This document shows positions 6,410-13,374 of a stretch of DNA of 16,859 bases, one piece after another. Position 1 is the stretch's first letter; each line of letters starts with the position of its first letter. The notes beneath the pieces were generated by a model. The model did not search any database. It was not told the origin of the DNA and saw only the letters and a list, made by a program, of their open reading frames with translations. Source of the DNA: Xanthobacteraceae bacterium. GTDB taxonomy: Bacteria > Pseudomonadota > Alphaproteobacteria > Rhizobiales > Xanthobacteraceae. The stretch lies in NCBI GenBank assembly GCA_030037185.1, contig JASHRR010000819.1:1-16859 (forward strand), written 5' to 3'. Position numbers and translations under genes: made by a program.

Positions 6410-7798
6410 TTACACCGGAATTCGCACCGAGGCGCGCAATCCGCCCATCGGGCTGTCACCGAGCATCACCTCGCCGCCGTGCGAACGGGCGATATCGCGC
6501 GCGATCGCGAGACCCAGGCCGCTGCCCGCTTCGTCCTGATTGCGGGCGTCGTCGAGGCGCAGAAACGGTTTGAAGACGTCATCTCGCCGGTTCGGCGGTA
6601 TGCCGGGGCCATCATCATCGACCGTGATGGTCATGTAGCGGTGGTCGCGATGGCCGGTGACTGTGATTGCAGAGCCAAAGCGAGCGGCATTGGAAACCAG
6701 GTTGGCCAGACACCGCTTGAAGGCGTGAGGCCGCACCGTCGCCACCGGGTAGCCGTAGAATTGGACCGATGCCCTGCGCCCGTGGCGCTCGGCATCTGCC
6801 TTTAATTCATCAAGGAAAGTCGCCATATCGGTCGGCTCGGAACGCTCGCCGGCATCGCCGCGCGCGAAGGCCAGATAGGCTTCGAGCATTCGGCTCATCT
6901 CGTCGACGTCCTTTTTCATCTCCTCGGTTTCCGGACCGTCGTCGAGCAGAGCAAGCCCGAGCTTGAAACGCGTCAGCACGGTGCGCAGATCATGCGAGAC
7001 CCCTGCCAGCATGGCGGTGCGCTGCTCGATGGCTCGCTCGACGCGCGCCTTCATCTCGAGGAATGCGACGGCGGCGCGGCGAACCTCCTGGGCACCGCGG
7101 GCCCGCAAATTCGGCACGTCGCGCCCCTTTCCGAAGCTCTCGACCGCCGCGGTGAGCCGCAGAATCGGGCGAATCTGGTTGCGCAGGAACAGGATCGCAA
7201 CCGTAATCAGCACCAGCGACGTGCCGACCATCCATAACAGGAAAATTCCCGAATTCGACGCGTAGGCCGCGCTGCGGCGCGCAAACGTGCGCATCACGGC
7301 ATCGTCAAGCTCAATCCTGATCTCGACCAGATTCGAGCGTCCGACCGTATCGATCCAGAAGGGCCGGCCAATCTGCTTGCGAAGTTCCTCCGAAAGGGTC
7401 TGATCGAGCAGCGAGAAGAACGGCTTCGGACCCAGCGGCGGCAGCTCGGTGACAGGCAAGAAATCGACGACGAGGCCGAGCCGATCCTGGGCGATGCGGC
7501 GCAACTGCGCATAGTTGGGGTCCTGCGGCAAGCCCTGGCGCATGTCGACGAGCGCGGCAATATCCTGGACGACCGCTGCCGATAGCCGGCGCGTCACCAT
7601 GTTCCAGTGTCGCTCCATGAAAACGAACGCGACGACCGACTGCAGGATCACCATCGGGGCGATAATGATGAACAACGCCCGAGCATAGAGCCCCTTCGGC
7701 AGAACGCTCTTGAAAAAACGATCGATCCGGCTGTAGCCGCCGAACAGGCGCCGCGCCGTACTGCGCAGTCGCGTGATGCCGAGATCAAGGCTCGTCAT
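6410..7798 (-). CDS. EnvZ-like sensor histidine kinase
   Basis: Protein of 462 aa in the inner membrane. Two membrane segments are seen (about 41-60 and 184-205), enclosing a periplasmic sensor region of some 120 residues. A HAMP linker follows at about 206-258, then the dimerisation/phosphorylation helix with His269 in SHDLRTVLTR. The ATPase domain has the N box (Asn366, Asn370), the G1 motif DDGPGIP (395-401) and the G2 motif GSGLGLAIA (425-433). Unlike EnvZ, the H box has Val where Pro is usual (LRTVLTR rather than LRTPLTR). The ATG overlaps the stop of the response-regulator gene in an ATGA junction, so the pair is co-translated. The signal sensed is unknown. It is third in the MarR–regulator–kinase operon. 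Confidence 0.93.
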   Translation of the reverse strand: MTSLDLGITRLRSTARRLFGGYSRIDRFFKSVLPKGLYARALFIIIAPMVILQSVVAFVFMERHWNMVTRRLSAAVVQDIAALVDMRQGLPQDPNYAQLRRIAQDRLGLVVDFLPVTELPPLGPKPFFSLLDQTLSEELRKQIGRPFWIDTVGRSNLVEIRIELDDAVMRTFARRSAAYASNSGIFLLWMVGTSLVLITVAILFLRNQIRPILRLTAAVESFGKGRDVPNLRARGAQEVRRAAVAFLEMKARVERAIEQRTAMLAGVSHDLRTVLTRFKLGLALLDDGPETEEMKKDVDEMSRMLEAYLAFARGDAGERSEPTDMATFLDELKADAERHGRRASVQFYGYPVATVRPHAFKRCLANLVSNAARFGSAITVTGHRDHRYMTITVDDDGPGIPPNRRDDVFKPFLRLDDARNQDEAGSGLGLAIARDIARSHGGEVMLGDSPMGGLRASVRIPV

Positions 7799-8502
7799 AT
7801 CAGGACCACAAGCCGGTAGCCGATGCCCCGCACGGCCTGCAGGAACAGCGGATTGGCCGGATCATTCTCGATCTTGCGACGCAGACGGTTAACCTGCACG
7901 TCCACCGCCCGCTCGCCGGCCGCCGCGCCGCATCCTGCAAGGGTGAGCCGCGGCACCGTTTCGCCGGGGCTCGCAGCCAACAGCCGCAGGATGTCCTTCT
8001 CGCGGTCGGTCAGGTGAATGAGTTCATCACCGCGGCGCAACTCGCCACGCGAAATGTGGAATACAATCGGGCCGAAGCGCACCGATTCCGCCGGCGCCGT
8101 CGGTGCGGGCTGCGCCCTCTTGAGAATACTGGCGATGCGCAACGACAATTCCCGCGCCTCAAAGGGCTTTGCCATGTAATCGTCGGCGCCAATCTCAAGA
8201 CCGTTGATCCGGTTCTCGGTTTCGGCGCGCGCGGTGAGCATCAAGATCGGCACTTGCGAATTTTTGCGCACTGATTTTGCAAGTTCGAAGCCGCTTTCGC
8301 CGGGCATCATCACGTCGAGGATCAAAAGATCGAAGGAAAGGCCGTCGAGCTTGGCGCGCGCGTCGTCGGCGTTTTTCGCCGTGGTGATGCGGTAGCCTTG
8401 GCGCTGAAGATAGCGCGACAGCTGATCCCTGATGCGACGGTCGTCGTCGACCACCAGCAGGTGGGCGGCATCGTCGGGTACCGGTCCGGCCGAGATCTGC
8501 AT
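7795..8502 (-). CDS. OmpR-family response regulator
   Basis: Protein of 235 aa and partner of the kinase downstream. The receiver domain has the acidic pair at Asp20/Asp21, phospho-acceptor Asp63 in LILDVMMPGE, Thr90 and Lys112. The winged-helix DNA-binding domain fills residues 140-235, with the recognition region VDVQVNRLRRKI and the end signature AVRGIGYRLV. The start at 8502 is supported by GGGGAGGAG 8-16 bp upstream. The stop overlaps the kinase start by 4 bp. It probably binds upstream of its own operon or of envelope genes, but no site can be named from the sequence. Confidence 0.94.
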   Translation of the reverse strand: MQISAGPVPDDAAHLLVVDDDRRIRDQLSRYLQRQGYRITTAKNADDARAKLDGLSFDLLILDVMMPGESGFELAKSVRKNSQVPILMLTARAETENRINGLEIGADDYMAKPFEARELSLRIASILKRAQPAPTAPAESVRFGPIVFHISRGELRRGDELIHLTDREKDILRLLAASPGETVPRLTLAGCGAAAGERAVDVQVNRLRRKIENDPANPLFLQAVRGIGYRLVVLI

Positions 8503-8534
8503 TGGTCGGTCTCCTCCCCAAATCGAGGATCGCG

Positions 8535-9074
8535 TCAGCTCCGGTGGCGGCGCACGCGATCTGCGCCCTCAATCAGGCCCACCACCTCGCGCCGCTGATC
8601 CGGGTTGAGCATCGCGATCAGGAAGCGCCGTATGGCGTCGCGGCCATCCACGCCCATGTCGGCCAGCGCACCGCCGATGCGCGCCGTCTGCAACGCGGCG
8701 AGACGCAAAGCCAGCGCTTCGCCTTTGGCGGTAACGAATAACAGCCGGTGCCTGCGATCAGTGGCGCCTTCCTTCTGCTCCACGTAGCCCTCATCAAGCA
8801 GTTGCTTGAGGACCCGGCCGAGGGACTGCTTGGTGATTCTCAGGATGTCCAGCAATTCCGCAACCTTCATCCCGGGATTGCGATTGACGAAGTGCAGGAC
8901 CCGGTGATGTGCGCGTCCGAAGCCGAACTTAGCCAAAATCTCATCGGCATCGCCGACGAACTCCCGGTAGGCGAAAAACAAAAGCTCGATCAGGTCGAAC
9001 GCCGGCGCGTCCCGCTGCCGGCCCTCAGACGACACCAACGGGCCTCTCGAGGCCTTGAAACTTACGTCAGCCAT
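8535..9074 (-). CDS. MarR-family transcriptional regulator
   Basis: Protein of 179 aa. The winged helix-turn-helix lies at about 67-125, with recognition segment ITKQSLGRVLKQLLDEGYV (80-98) and a wing of ATDRRHRLLFVTAKG (104-118); long helices at both ends make the dimer. It is the first gene of the operon with the response regulator (32-bp gap) and kinase, and is divergent from ilvE. In the reading frame upstream of ATG 9074 a TAA stop lies 15 bp away and no Shine-Dalgarno is seen, so the mRNA may be leaderless or weakly translated. The ligand is unknown. The AT-rich DNA just upstream is the natural place for its own operator and could also affect ilvE. Confidence 0.9.
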   Translation of the reverse strand: MADVSFKASRGPLVSSEGRQRDAPAFDLIELLFFAYREFVGDADEILAKFGFGRAHHRVLHFVNRNPGMKVAELLDILRITKQSLGRVLKQLLDEGYVEQKEGATDRRHRLLFVTAKGEALALRLAALQTARIGGALADMGVDGRDAIRRFLIAMLNPDQRREVVGLIEGADRVRRHRS

Positions 9075-9105
9075 GTTGACATATTTTTAGTTTTTTGTTA
9101 CGCGA
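9075..9105. promoter_or_regulatory. AT-rich block in the MarR–ilvE divergent promoter region
   Basis: About 25 bp of almost pure A/T stands out in this GC-rich window. On the + strand it starts with a perfect TTGACA (9076-9081) pointing towards ilvE, but no good -10 box follows at 16-18 bp. On the minus strand TAAAAAT could be the -10 of the MarR operon, which would put the transcript start very near its ATG. The ends, GTTGACA and TGTTAC, are a loose inverted repeat, as expected for a MarR dimer site. All regulatory readings are inference. Confidence 0.4.
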
Positions 9106-9222
9106 GTGAGGTGCTATGCGAAACGATCGTGCGTGAGGATCGCATTGCAGGGAGGCTCAGTACTGCTCTCGTCAAGCTATCACCATATATCGGCACTGGA
9201 GCCTCGAGGCAAAAAACGGCTT

Positions 9223-9263
9223 CCCCTCCCTAGCTTCATGCTGCCTGCGGGGCAGGGGAGGGG
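9223..9263 (+). promoter_or_regulatory. Stable leader hairpin upstream of ilvE
   Basis: CCCCTCCC (9223-9230) pairs perfectly with GGGAGGGG (9256-9263), enclosing a second stem CTGCC/GGCAG (9241-9245 and 9251-9255) with a 5-nt loop; a 10-nt bulge lies on the left side. It ends 54 bp before the ilvE start. It may shape the leader mRNA or act as an attenuator, though there is no T tract behind it and no leader peptide rich in Leu, Ile or Val that I can see. Confidence 0.4.
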
Positions 9264-9317
9264 CAGTCCCAAGGCCTTGCACATCCATACGGACCTTTAC
9301 AAGCACGGAGAAGCGAT

Positions 9318-10208
9318 ATGGCGGTGCCGTTCGACCAAATGCCCGGGGTGATCTGGTTCGATGGGACGCTCATCCCGAACCCGGACGCGAAGATTCACGT
9401 CCTCACCCATGGGCTGCATTACGCAAGCACCGTGTTCGAGGGTGAACGCGCCTACGCGGGAGTGATCTTTAAAAGCAAGGAACATTCGGAGCGTCTGAAG
9501 CATTCGGCTACCGTTCTGGATTTTGAGATCCCGTATTCGGTTGCCGACATCGACGCGGCCAAGCGGCTGGTCGTGGAAAAGAACGGCAAACCCGATGCCT
9601 ATGTGCGCCCGGTCGCCTGGCGCGGCTCCGAGCAGCTCGGCGTGTCGGCCCAAAACAATGCCATCCACCTTGCCATTGCGACTTGGGAATGGCCGAGTTA
9701 CTTCGATCCGGCGCAGCGCCTGAAGGGTATCCGCTTGGACTTGGCTGAGTACCGTCGGCCAGACCCGCGGACCGCGCCGTGCCTCGCCAAGGCCGCTGGG
9801 CTCTACATGATCTGCACCATCTCCAAGCACCGGGCGGAGCGGCGAGGCTATGCGGATGCGTTGATGCTTGACTGGGAAGAGCGCGTCGCCGAATGCACCG
9901 GGGCTAATATTTTCTTCATCCGCGACGGAACGATTTACACGCCGATCGCCGATTGCTTTCTTGCCGGGATCACCCGCGCAACCGCGATCGACCTTGCGAT
10001 ACGCCGCGGCATCGAGGTGGTCGAGCGCCGCATCCTTCCCGACGAGCTTGCCGGCTTTTCGGAGTGCTTCATCACCGGCACGGCGGCGGAAATCACCGCA
10101 GTGTCCGAAATCGCGCACTGGCGCTTTACCCCCGGCGCCATCACCAAGCAGCTGATGGATGACTACACGGCCGAGGTCCAGCCGAAGGGAACGGCAGCGG
10201 CGGCGTAG
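9318..10208 (+). CDS. ilvE: Branched-chain amino acid aminotransferase
   Basis: Cytoplasmic PLP enzyme that moves the amino group between glutamate and the 2-oxo acids of leucine, isoleucine and valine, the last step of their synthesis and first of their breakdown. The protein has 296 aa, the normal size for class IV aminotransferases. Markers are THGLHYASTVFEGERAY (30-46), the PLP-binding lysine Lys158 in CLAKAAGLYM, the cofactor glutamate Glu192 in ECTGANIF and the phosphate-binding end region TGTAAEITAV. ATG 9318 is preceded by GGAG at 9307-9310 with 7 bp spacing. It is divergent from the MarR operon and separated from it by 243 bp that hold both promoters and a leader hairpin. The long Glu/Asp-free frame on the opposite strand is a shadow. 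A palindrome cluster lies beyond its stop. Confidence 0.94.
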   Translation: MAVPFDQMPGVIWFDGTLIPNPDAKIHVLTHGLHYASTVFEGERAYAGVIFKSKEHSERLKHSATVLDFEIPYSVADIDAAKRLVVEKNGKPDAYVRPVAWRGSEQLGVSAQNNAIHLAIATWEWPSYFDPAQRLKGIRLDLAEYRRPDPRTAPCLAKAAGLYMICTISKHRAERRGYADALMLDWEERVAECTGANIFFIRDGTIYTPIADCFLAGITRATAIDLAIRRGIEVVERRILPDELAGFSECFITGTAAEITAVSEIAHWRFTPGAITKQLMDDYTAEVQPKGTAAAA

Positions 10209-10292
10209 CGGCCGTCGGCATTGCCCACTCTGAAGGAGCCGCCGGGGCCTCGCCCGCGCGTGGATTGCGGCCTTCTCGCGGTTCGGCCGCCA

Positions 10293-10346
10293 GCAGGCCT
10301 CGCCTGCGATCGCCAGGCGATAGCGGCTGTAGGCTGGTGTCACCAG
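10293..10346. repeat. Overlapping inverted repeats after ilvE
   Basis: GCAGGC-CTC-GCCTGC (10293-10307), TCGCCTG-N7-CAGGCGA (10300-10320) and CTGGTG-T-CACCAG (10334-10346) follow each other. The first two share the GCCTG arm, so only one of them can form at a time. Arrangement resembles REP-type palindromic units; whether copies occur elsewhere in the genome is unknown. Confidence 0.6.
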
Positions 10347-10354
10347 GCAGCGAT

Positions 10355-10381
10355 CTGCGGGCGCGCCCAGCGCGCCCGCAG
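10355..10381. terminator. Perfect 12-bp hairpin between convergent genes
   Basis: CTGCGGGCGCGC (10355-10366), loop CCA, GCGCGCCCGCAG (10370-10381) is the strongest stem-loop in the window. There is no T tract on either side. Its place between two converging genes suggests a bidirectional transcription stop or 3'-end stabiliser. Confidence 0.5.
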
Positions 10382-10555
10382 GCGGTTGCGAATGCCTCGC
10401 GATATCGCCGCGCTTCTCTTCAACGGCAACAGCCCCCTGTCGCCGCCTGTCTAGACTGCGCGTGCCATTTGGCCGCCAGACGCCGCGCGCCGGTCGACGG
10501 GTTGGATGCCGTCGGGCCGGAGCAAGGACGCTCTGTGGCCTCTCAGCCGTCGAGC

Positions 10556-11506
10556 TTAATCGCGCACCACGACCAGCCGGTCGGTGCCCGATTCGCCGCC
10601 CCAGGCCTCGCCCGGACGGCCGAGCATCTGGCGCACGCTGGCGCCACGCTTGTCGCTCGGGAAGGTCTCGAAGGTCTCGGTTATCGGGTCGAATCGCTGG
10701 ATCGCGTTGGCGAGCCAGTCCGTCGCCCACACCCGGTCCTTGGCATCCACATAGACCGCATAGGTGCCGGATCGGCTTTTCGGCATCGACCAGACTTTCC
10801 AGCTCTTGGTCGCCGGATCATAGCGGCCGACGCCGCCGGCATTCCAGAAGCTCACCCACAGCATGCCTTTGGAGTCAGACCAGATGCGGCGCGGCCCTGA
10901 ATTTTTGCGCGGCGGCTCGACCACTGTGACGGCGCCGGTATCGGTGTCGATCTTGCCGATATAGTCGCCGGCGAGCGAAGCAAACCACACATCGCCGCCC
11001 GGCGTTGTGGTGATCCCGTAGCTGCCCGGACGGGGCGAATGCCACGCCTCGAGTTTGCCGGTCGCCGGGTCGAGGCGGCCATGAACGCCAGCCTGCCCGG
11101 TGAACCACAGGATGCCTTTCTTGTCGAAGGTCGCGGTATTGAGATTGGCGTAGGCGAAATCGCGCGGTAGCGGGAACAGCTTGACCTGACGTGTCACCGG
11201 GTCGACGCGCGCGATGGCGTTCTGTCCCCCTTCGGTGATCCACGGCGCCCCGTCCGGCCCGATGATCACTCCGTGTGGGGCGGCGCCGGGCCCGAGCGGA
11301 ATTTCCTCGTTCTTACCGGTCTTGGGATCGAACCGGCCAAGGACGCCTTTCTGCTGGCCGCTGTACCACACCGTCCCGTCGGCGGCAGGCGCGACGTCGT
11401 GCGGATAGGCGCCAGGCGGCAACTGATAATACGCTGCTTGCGCTGCCAATGCAGAGGTCGCAAACGCCGACGCGAGCGCCGCGACAATCGAAGTCATCAA
11501 TCTCAT
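10556..11506 (-). CDS. Secreted Vgb-like (virginiamycin B lyase/streptogramin-lyase family) beta-propeller
   Basis: Protein of 316 aa. I chose ATG 11506 because GGGAG lies 6 bp upstream; the first ATG of the frame, five codons earlier, has no site. Residues 1-24 form a signal peptide (SIVAALASAFATSALAAQA), so the protein is periplasmic. The rest consists of repeats of about 42 residues of the type D/G-x-x-WF/Y-x(9-12)-[IL]-[GA]-R-[FVLI]-D-P-x-T-[GR], seen for example at 43-65, 85-107, 130-150, 171-192, 214-234 and 256-276, which fits a seven-bladed propeller. The family includes the streptogramin-inactivating lyase Vgb. I cannot confirm the catalytic His/Glu set, and secreted alphaproteobacterial members are usually of unknown substrate, so antibiotic resistance should not be inferred. 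It is last in the minus-strand block, 147 bp after prmB. Confidence 0.82.
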   Translation of the reverse strand: MRLMTSIVAALASAFATSALAAQAAYYQLPPGAYPHDVAPAADGTVWYSGQQKGVLGRFDPKTGKNEEIPLGPGAAPHGVIIGPDGAPWITEGGQNAIARVDPVTRQVKLFPLPRDFAYANLNTATFDKKGILWFTGQAGVHGRLDPATGKLEAWHSPRPGSYGITTTPGGDVWFASLAGDYIGKIDTDTGAVTVVEPPRKNSGPRRIWSDSKGMLWVSFWNAGGVGRYDPATKSWKVWSMPKSRSGTYAVYVDAKDRVWATDWLANAIQRFDPITETFETFPSDKRGASVRQMLGRPGEAWGGESGTDRLVVVRD

Positions 11507-11653
11507 TCTCGTCTCCCTCATTTCAGTCGTCAGCTACCTGAGAACAACAGAGCGGATTGCGATCCCGCGACCCCGCTTGCCGGGGAGGCAGGCGTTGGGC
11601 CCGCTTGGCTTTGCCCGCACCAGACGTTCCATGCGACCCGAACCTGCCCCAGT

Positions 11654-12607
11654 TCAGGCGAATTGCCGAGCATCAAGCCAAAACACCTCGCCGGTGCTCT
11701 CCTCGGTGTCGAGCCACAAAAAGCTCGTCTGAGGATAGGTCTGCTCCAGGACTCGGCGGTCGCGTCCGATCTCGCAAAGCAGCCCCGCATCGGCCGTCAG
11801 GTGGCGTGCCGCATTGTCGATGATCCGCCGCACGACCGCAATACCATCGGCACCGCCATCGAGGGCAAGCGCCGGCTCGTGACGGCATTCGCGCGGCAGC
11901 GTCGCCATGCCGAAGGCGTCCACATAAGGCGGATTGGCAACGATCAGATCGTAACGCTTGTCCCCGATCGGGGCGAACAGGTCGCCCTCATGGAGCGTGA
12001 TCCGCGCCTTGAGCCCATGGGCGGCGACATTGCGTGCTGCGACCGCAAGCGCGTCAGCCGAAATATCGACCGCGTCGATGACGGCGTTGGGAAACTGCCG
12101 GGCAGCAAGCACCGCAAGGCAGCCCGAACCCGTGCAGAGATCGAGGACGCGCCCGACTGCGAGCGGATCGCCGACGAGCGAAACGCCCTCGCCGGCAAAC
12201 AATTCGCTGTCGAGGATTTCGCCAAGATATGATCGCGGCACGATTGCGCGCTCGTCCACGTAAAATGGAACGGCGCGCAGGTAGGCTTTTCGTAAGAGGT
12301 AGGCGGCGGGCTTGCGGGTGCGGATGCGGGCTTCGATCAGATCGAAGATTTTCTTCTGCTCATCCTGTGCCACCCGTGCGCCGGCAAACACATCGAAACG
12401 ATCGGGTGGCAGATGCAGAGCCTCACACACAATGAATGCGGCTTCTGCAACGGGGTCGGTGGTGCCGTGAGCGAACACAAGCTGAGCTGCCCGAAACTGG
12501 CTCACCGCATAGCGCACGTGATCTAGGATCGTCGCAAGTTCCCGCGGACGGGCCAAGCGCAACCCTTGGCGGCGGCGGGGTTTGGCGACGGGGCGGCTGT
12601 TGGCCAC
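11654..12607 (-). CDS. prmB: Ribosomal protein L3 N5-glutamine methyltransferase
   Basis: Cytoplasmic S-adenosylmethionine-dependent enzyme that methylates a glutamine of ribosomal protein L3 during 50S assembly. Protein of 317 aa from GTG 12607. Conserved parts are LATILDHVRYAVSQF (24-38) in the N-terminal domain, the family stretch IVPRSYLGEIL (122-132), the SAM-binding motif LDLCTGSGCLAVLA (155-168), acidic Asp181 in VDIS and the substrate-glutamine motif NPPY (225-228). This combination separates it from the release-factor enzyme PrmC. The start is uncertain: GTG 12607 has no good ribosome binding site and the first 20 residues are Arg/Pro-rich, while a TTG after AAGGG near residues 16-18 is an alternative. 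It starts 27 bp after the moaE stop. Confidence 0.9.
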   Translation of the reverse strand: MANSRPVAKPRRRQGLRLARPRELATILDHVRYAVSQFRAAQLVFAHGTTDPVAEAAFIVCEALHLPPDRFDVFAGARVAQDEQKKIFDLIEARIRTRKPAAYLLRKAYLRAVPFYVDERAIVPRSYLGEILDSELFAGEGVSLVGDPLAVGRVLDLCTGSGCLAVLAARQFPNAVIDAVDISADALAVAARNVAAHGLKARITLHEGDLFAPIGDKRYDLIVANPPYVDAFGMATLPRECRHEPALALDGGADGIAVVRRIIDNAARHLTADAGLLCEIGRDRRVLEQTYPQTSFLWLDTEESTGEVFWLDARQFA

Positions 12608-12634
12608 GGAGCGGCTCTTGGTCCGCAGCCGCGC

Positions 12635-13117
12635 CTATTCAGCCGCAGCGCGCCGCTCGGTCCAACGATCGGCGGCGGCATCATCGGTCGATTTGGCGTC
12701 GACCCACACCGCGCCGTCGGGCCGCTCCACTTTCTTCCACAACGGCGCCCGGGTCTTGAGGTAATCCATCAGGAATTCCGCCGCCGCGAAGGCGTCGCTG
12801 CGATGACAGGCGGCCGTAACAACGAGCACCAGCTTGTCCCCGGGCCGAAGGCGGCCGTAACGATGAATGATGGTGGCGCCGATGAGCGGCCATCGCGCCT
12901 GTGCCTCGGCGACATGGCGGGCGATCTCCGCTTCGGCCATGCCCGGATAGTGCTCGAGCGTCATCGCCACCACCGGCGCCCCCGTCTCGTCGCCGCGGCA
13001 GATTCCCGTGAAAGTGACGACGGCGCCGATGTCCGTGCGTCCGTGCGCCAGCAACGCGGTTTCCGCCCCGACATCGAAATCCGCGCTTTGCAGGCGGATG
13101 GTTGCCGGCATTTGCAT
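12635..13117 (-). CDS. moaE: Molybdopterin synthase catalytic (large) subunit MoaE
   Basis: Forms a heterotetramer with MoaD and inserts two sulfur atoms into cyclic pyranopterin to give molybdopterin. Protein of 160 aa. The core has GAVVTFTGICRG (31-42), LEHYPGMAE (54-62), IIHRYGRLRPGD (83-94), His105-Arg106 in ACHRSDAF, Lys121 in DYLKTRAP and Lys128 in LWKKVE, all in the order of the family and including the active-site lysines. ATG 13117 shares its A with the TGA of moaD (TGATG). GGAGG made by the last codons of moaD lies only 3 nt away, and 9 nt from a second in-frame ATG at 13111, so the true start may be either. The C-terminal tail of about 15 residues is charged and poorly conserved-looking. 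Confidence 0.95.
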   Translation of the reverse strand: MQMPATIRLQSADFDVGAETALLAHGRTDIGAVVTFTGICRGDETGAPVVAMTLEHYPGMAEAEIARHVAEAQARWPLIGATIIHRYGRLRPGDKLVLVVTAACHRSDAFAAAEFLMDYLKTRAPLWKKVERPDGAVWVDAKSTDDAAADRWTERRAAAE

Positions 13118-13374
13118 CAACCTCCCGTCATTGGCGGGAAAAACGCGACTTCCTTAGCGCCAGCGATCCGCGCAGTGGCCCCGACATGGGTTCGGTCGAT
13201 GGCCACACGGACAAACCTGGAGCTTTCGAATGCGAGCGCGTATTCGTCCCCGCGGGAGGCGAGCCAGGTCATCAGATCGGCAACCGTCGCAACGCCCGCG
13301 GGCGGATCGACGATCTCCTCGCCCTTGCCGATGCGCTCGCGCACCCAGGCGAAATACAGAAGCTTCACGCTCAT
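13117..13374 (-). CDS. moaD: Molybdopterin synthase sulfur-carrier (small) subunit MoaD
   Basis: Beta-grasp protein of 85 aa that carries the thiocarboxylate used by MoaE. The start SVKLLYFAWVRERIG is typical of MoaD, followed by a helix around TVADLMTWLA (30-39), and it ends in PPMTGG with the reactive Gly85. ATG 13374 overlaps the stop of pgsA (ATGA) and its own TGA overlaps moaE (TGATG). The open frame continues far upstream inside pgsA but is only a shadow there. The rest of the cofactor pathway (moaA, moaC, moeB) is not in the window. Confidence 0.95.
   Translation of the reverse strand: MSVKLLYFAWVRERIGKGEEIVDPPAGVATVADLMTWLASRGDEYALAFESSRFVRVAIDRTHVGATARIAGAKEVAFFPPMTGG
13120..13125 (-). 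promoter_or_regulatory. Ribosome binding site of moaE made from the Gly-Gly codons of moaD
   Basis: The last two sense codons of moaD, GGA GGT (13125-13120 on the minus strand), read GGAGGT, a full Shine-Dalgarno. They sit 3 nt from ATG 13117 and 9 nt from ATG 13111, which bears on which start is used. Confidence 0.7.

Larger units (their letters stand above)
10209..10555. other. 347-bp gap between convergent genes, filled with palindromes
   Basis: No gene is supported. The gap separates ilvE (+) from the Vgb-like gene (minus), so it should hold the 3' ends of both. Between 10293 and 10381 there are four inverted repeats, listed separately. The remaining part, 10382-10555, is GC-rich with no clear signal apart from a short GACGG/CCGTC repeat near 10500. 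Confidence 0.6.

Noticed and set aside
9297..10730. 477-codon open frame on the minus strand across ilvE
   Set aside because: It is antisense to a clear aminotransferase with the PLP lysine. Its translation is Arg/Gly/His-rich without domains, and long antisense frames are usual in GC-rich DNA.
10556..11506. Calling the Vgb-like gene an antibiotic-resistance determinant
   Set aside because: Only the fold is supported; the catalytic residues were not verified and the context is housekeeping.
11273..12232. 319-codon + strand open frame across prmB and the Vgb-like gene
   Set aside because: Antisense to the SAM-binding and NPPY motifs of PrmB; composition is that of a shadow frame.
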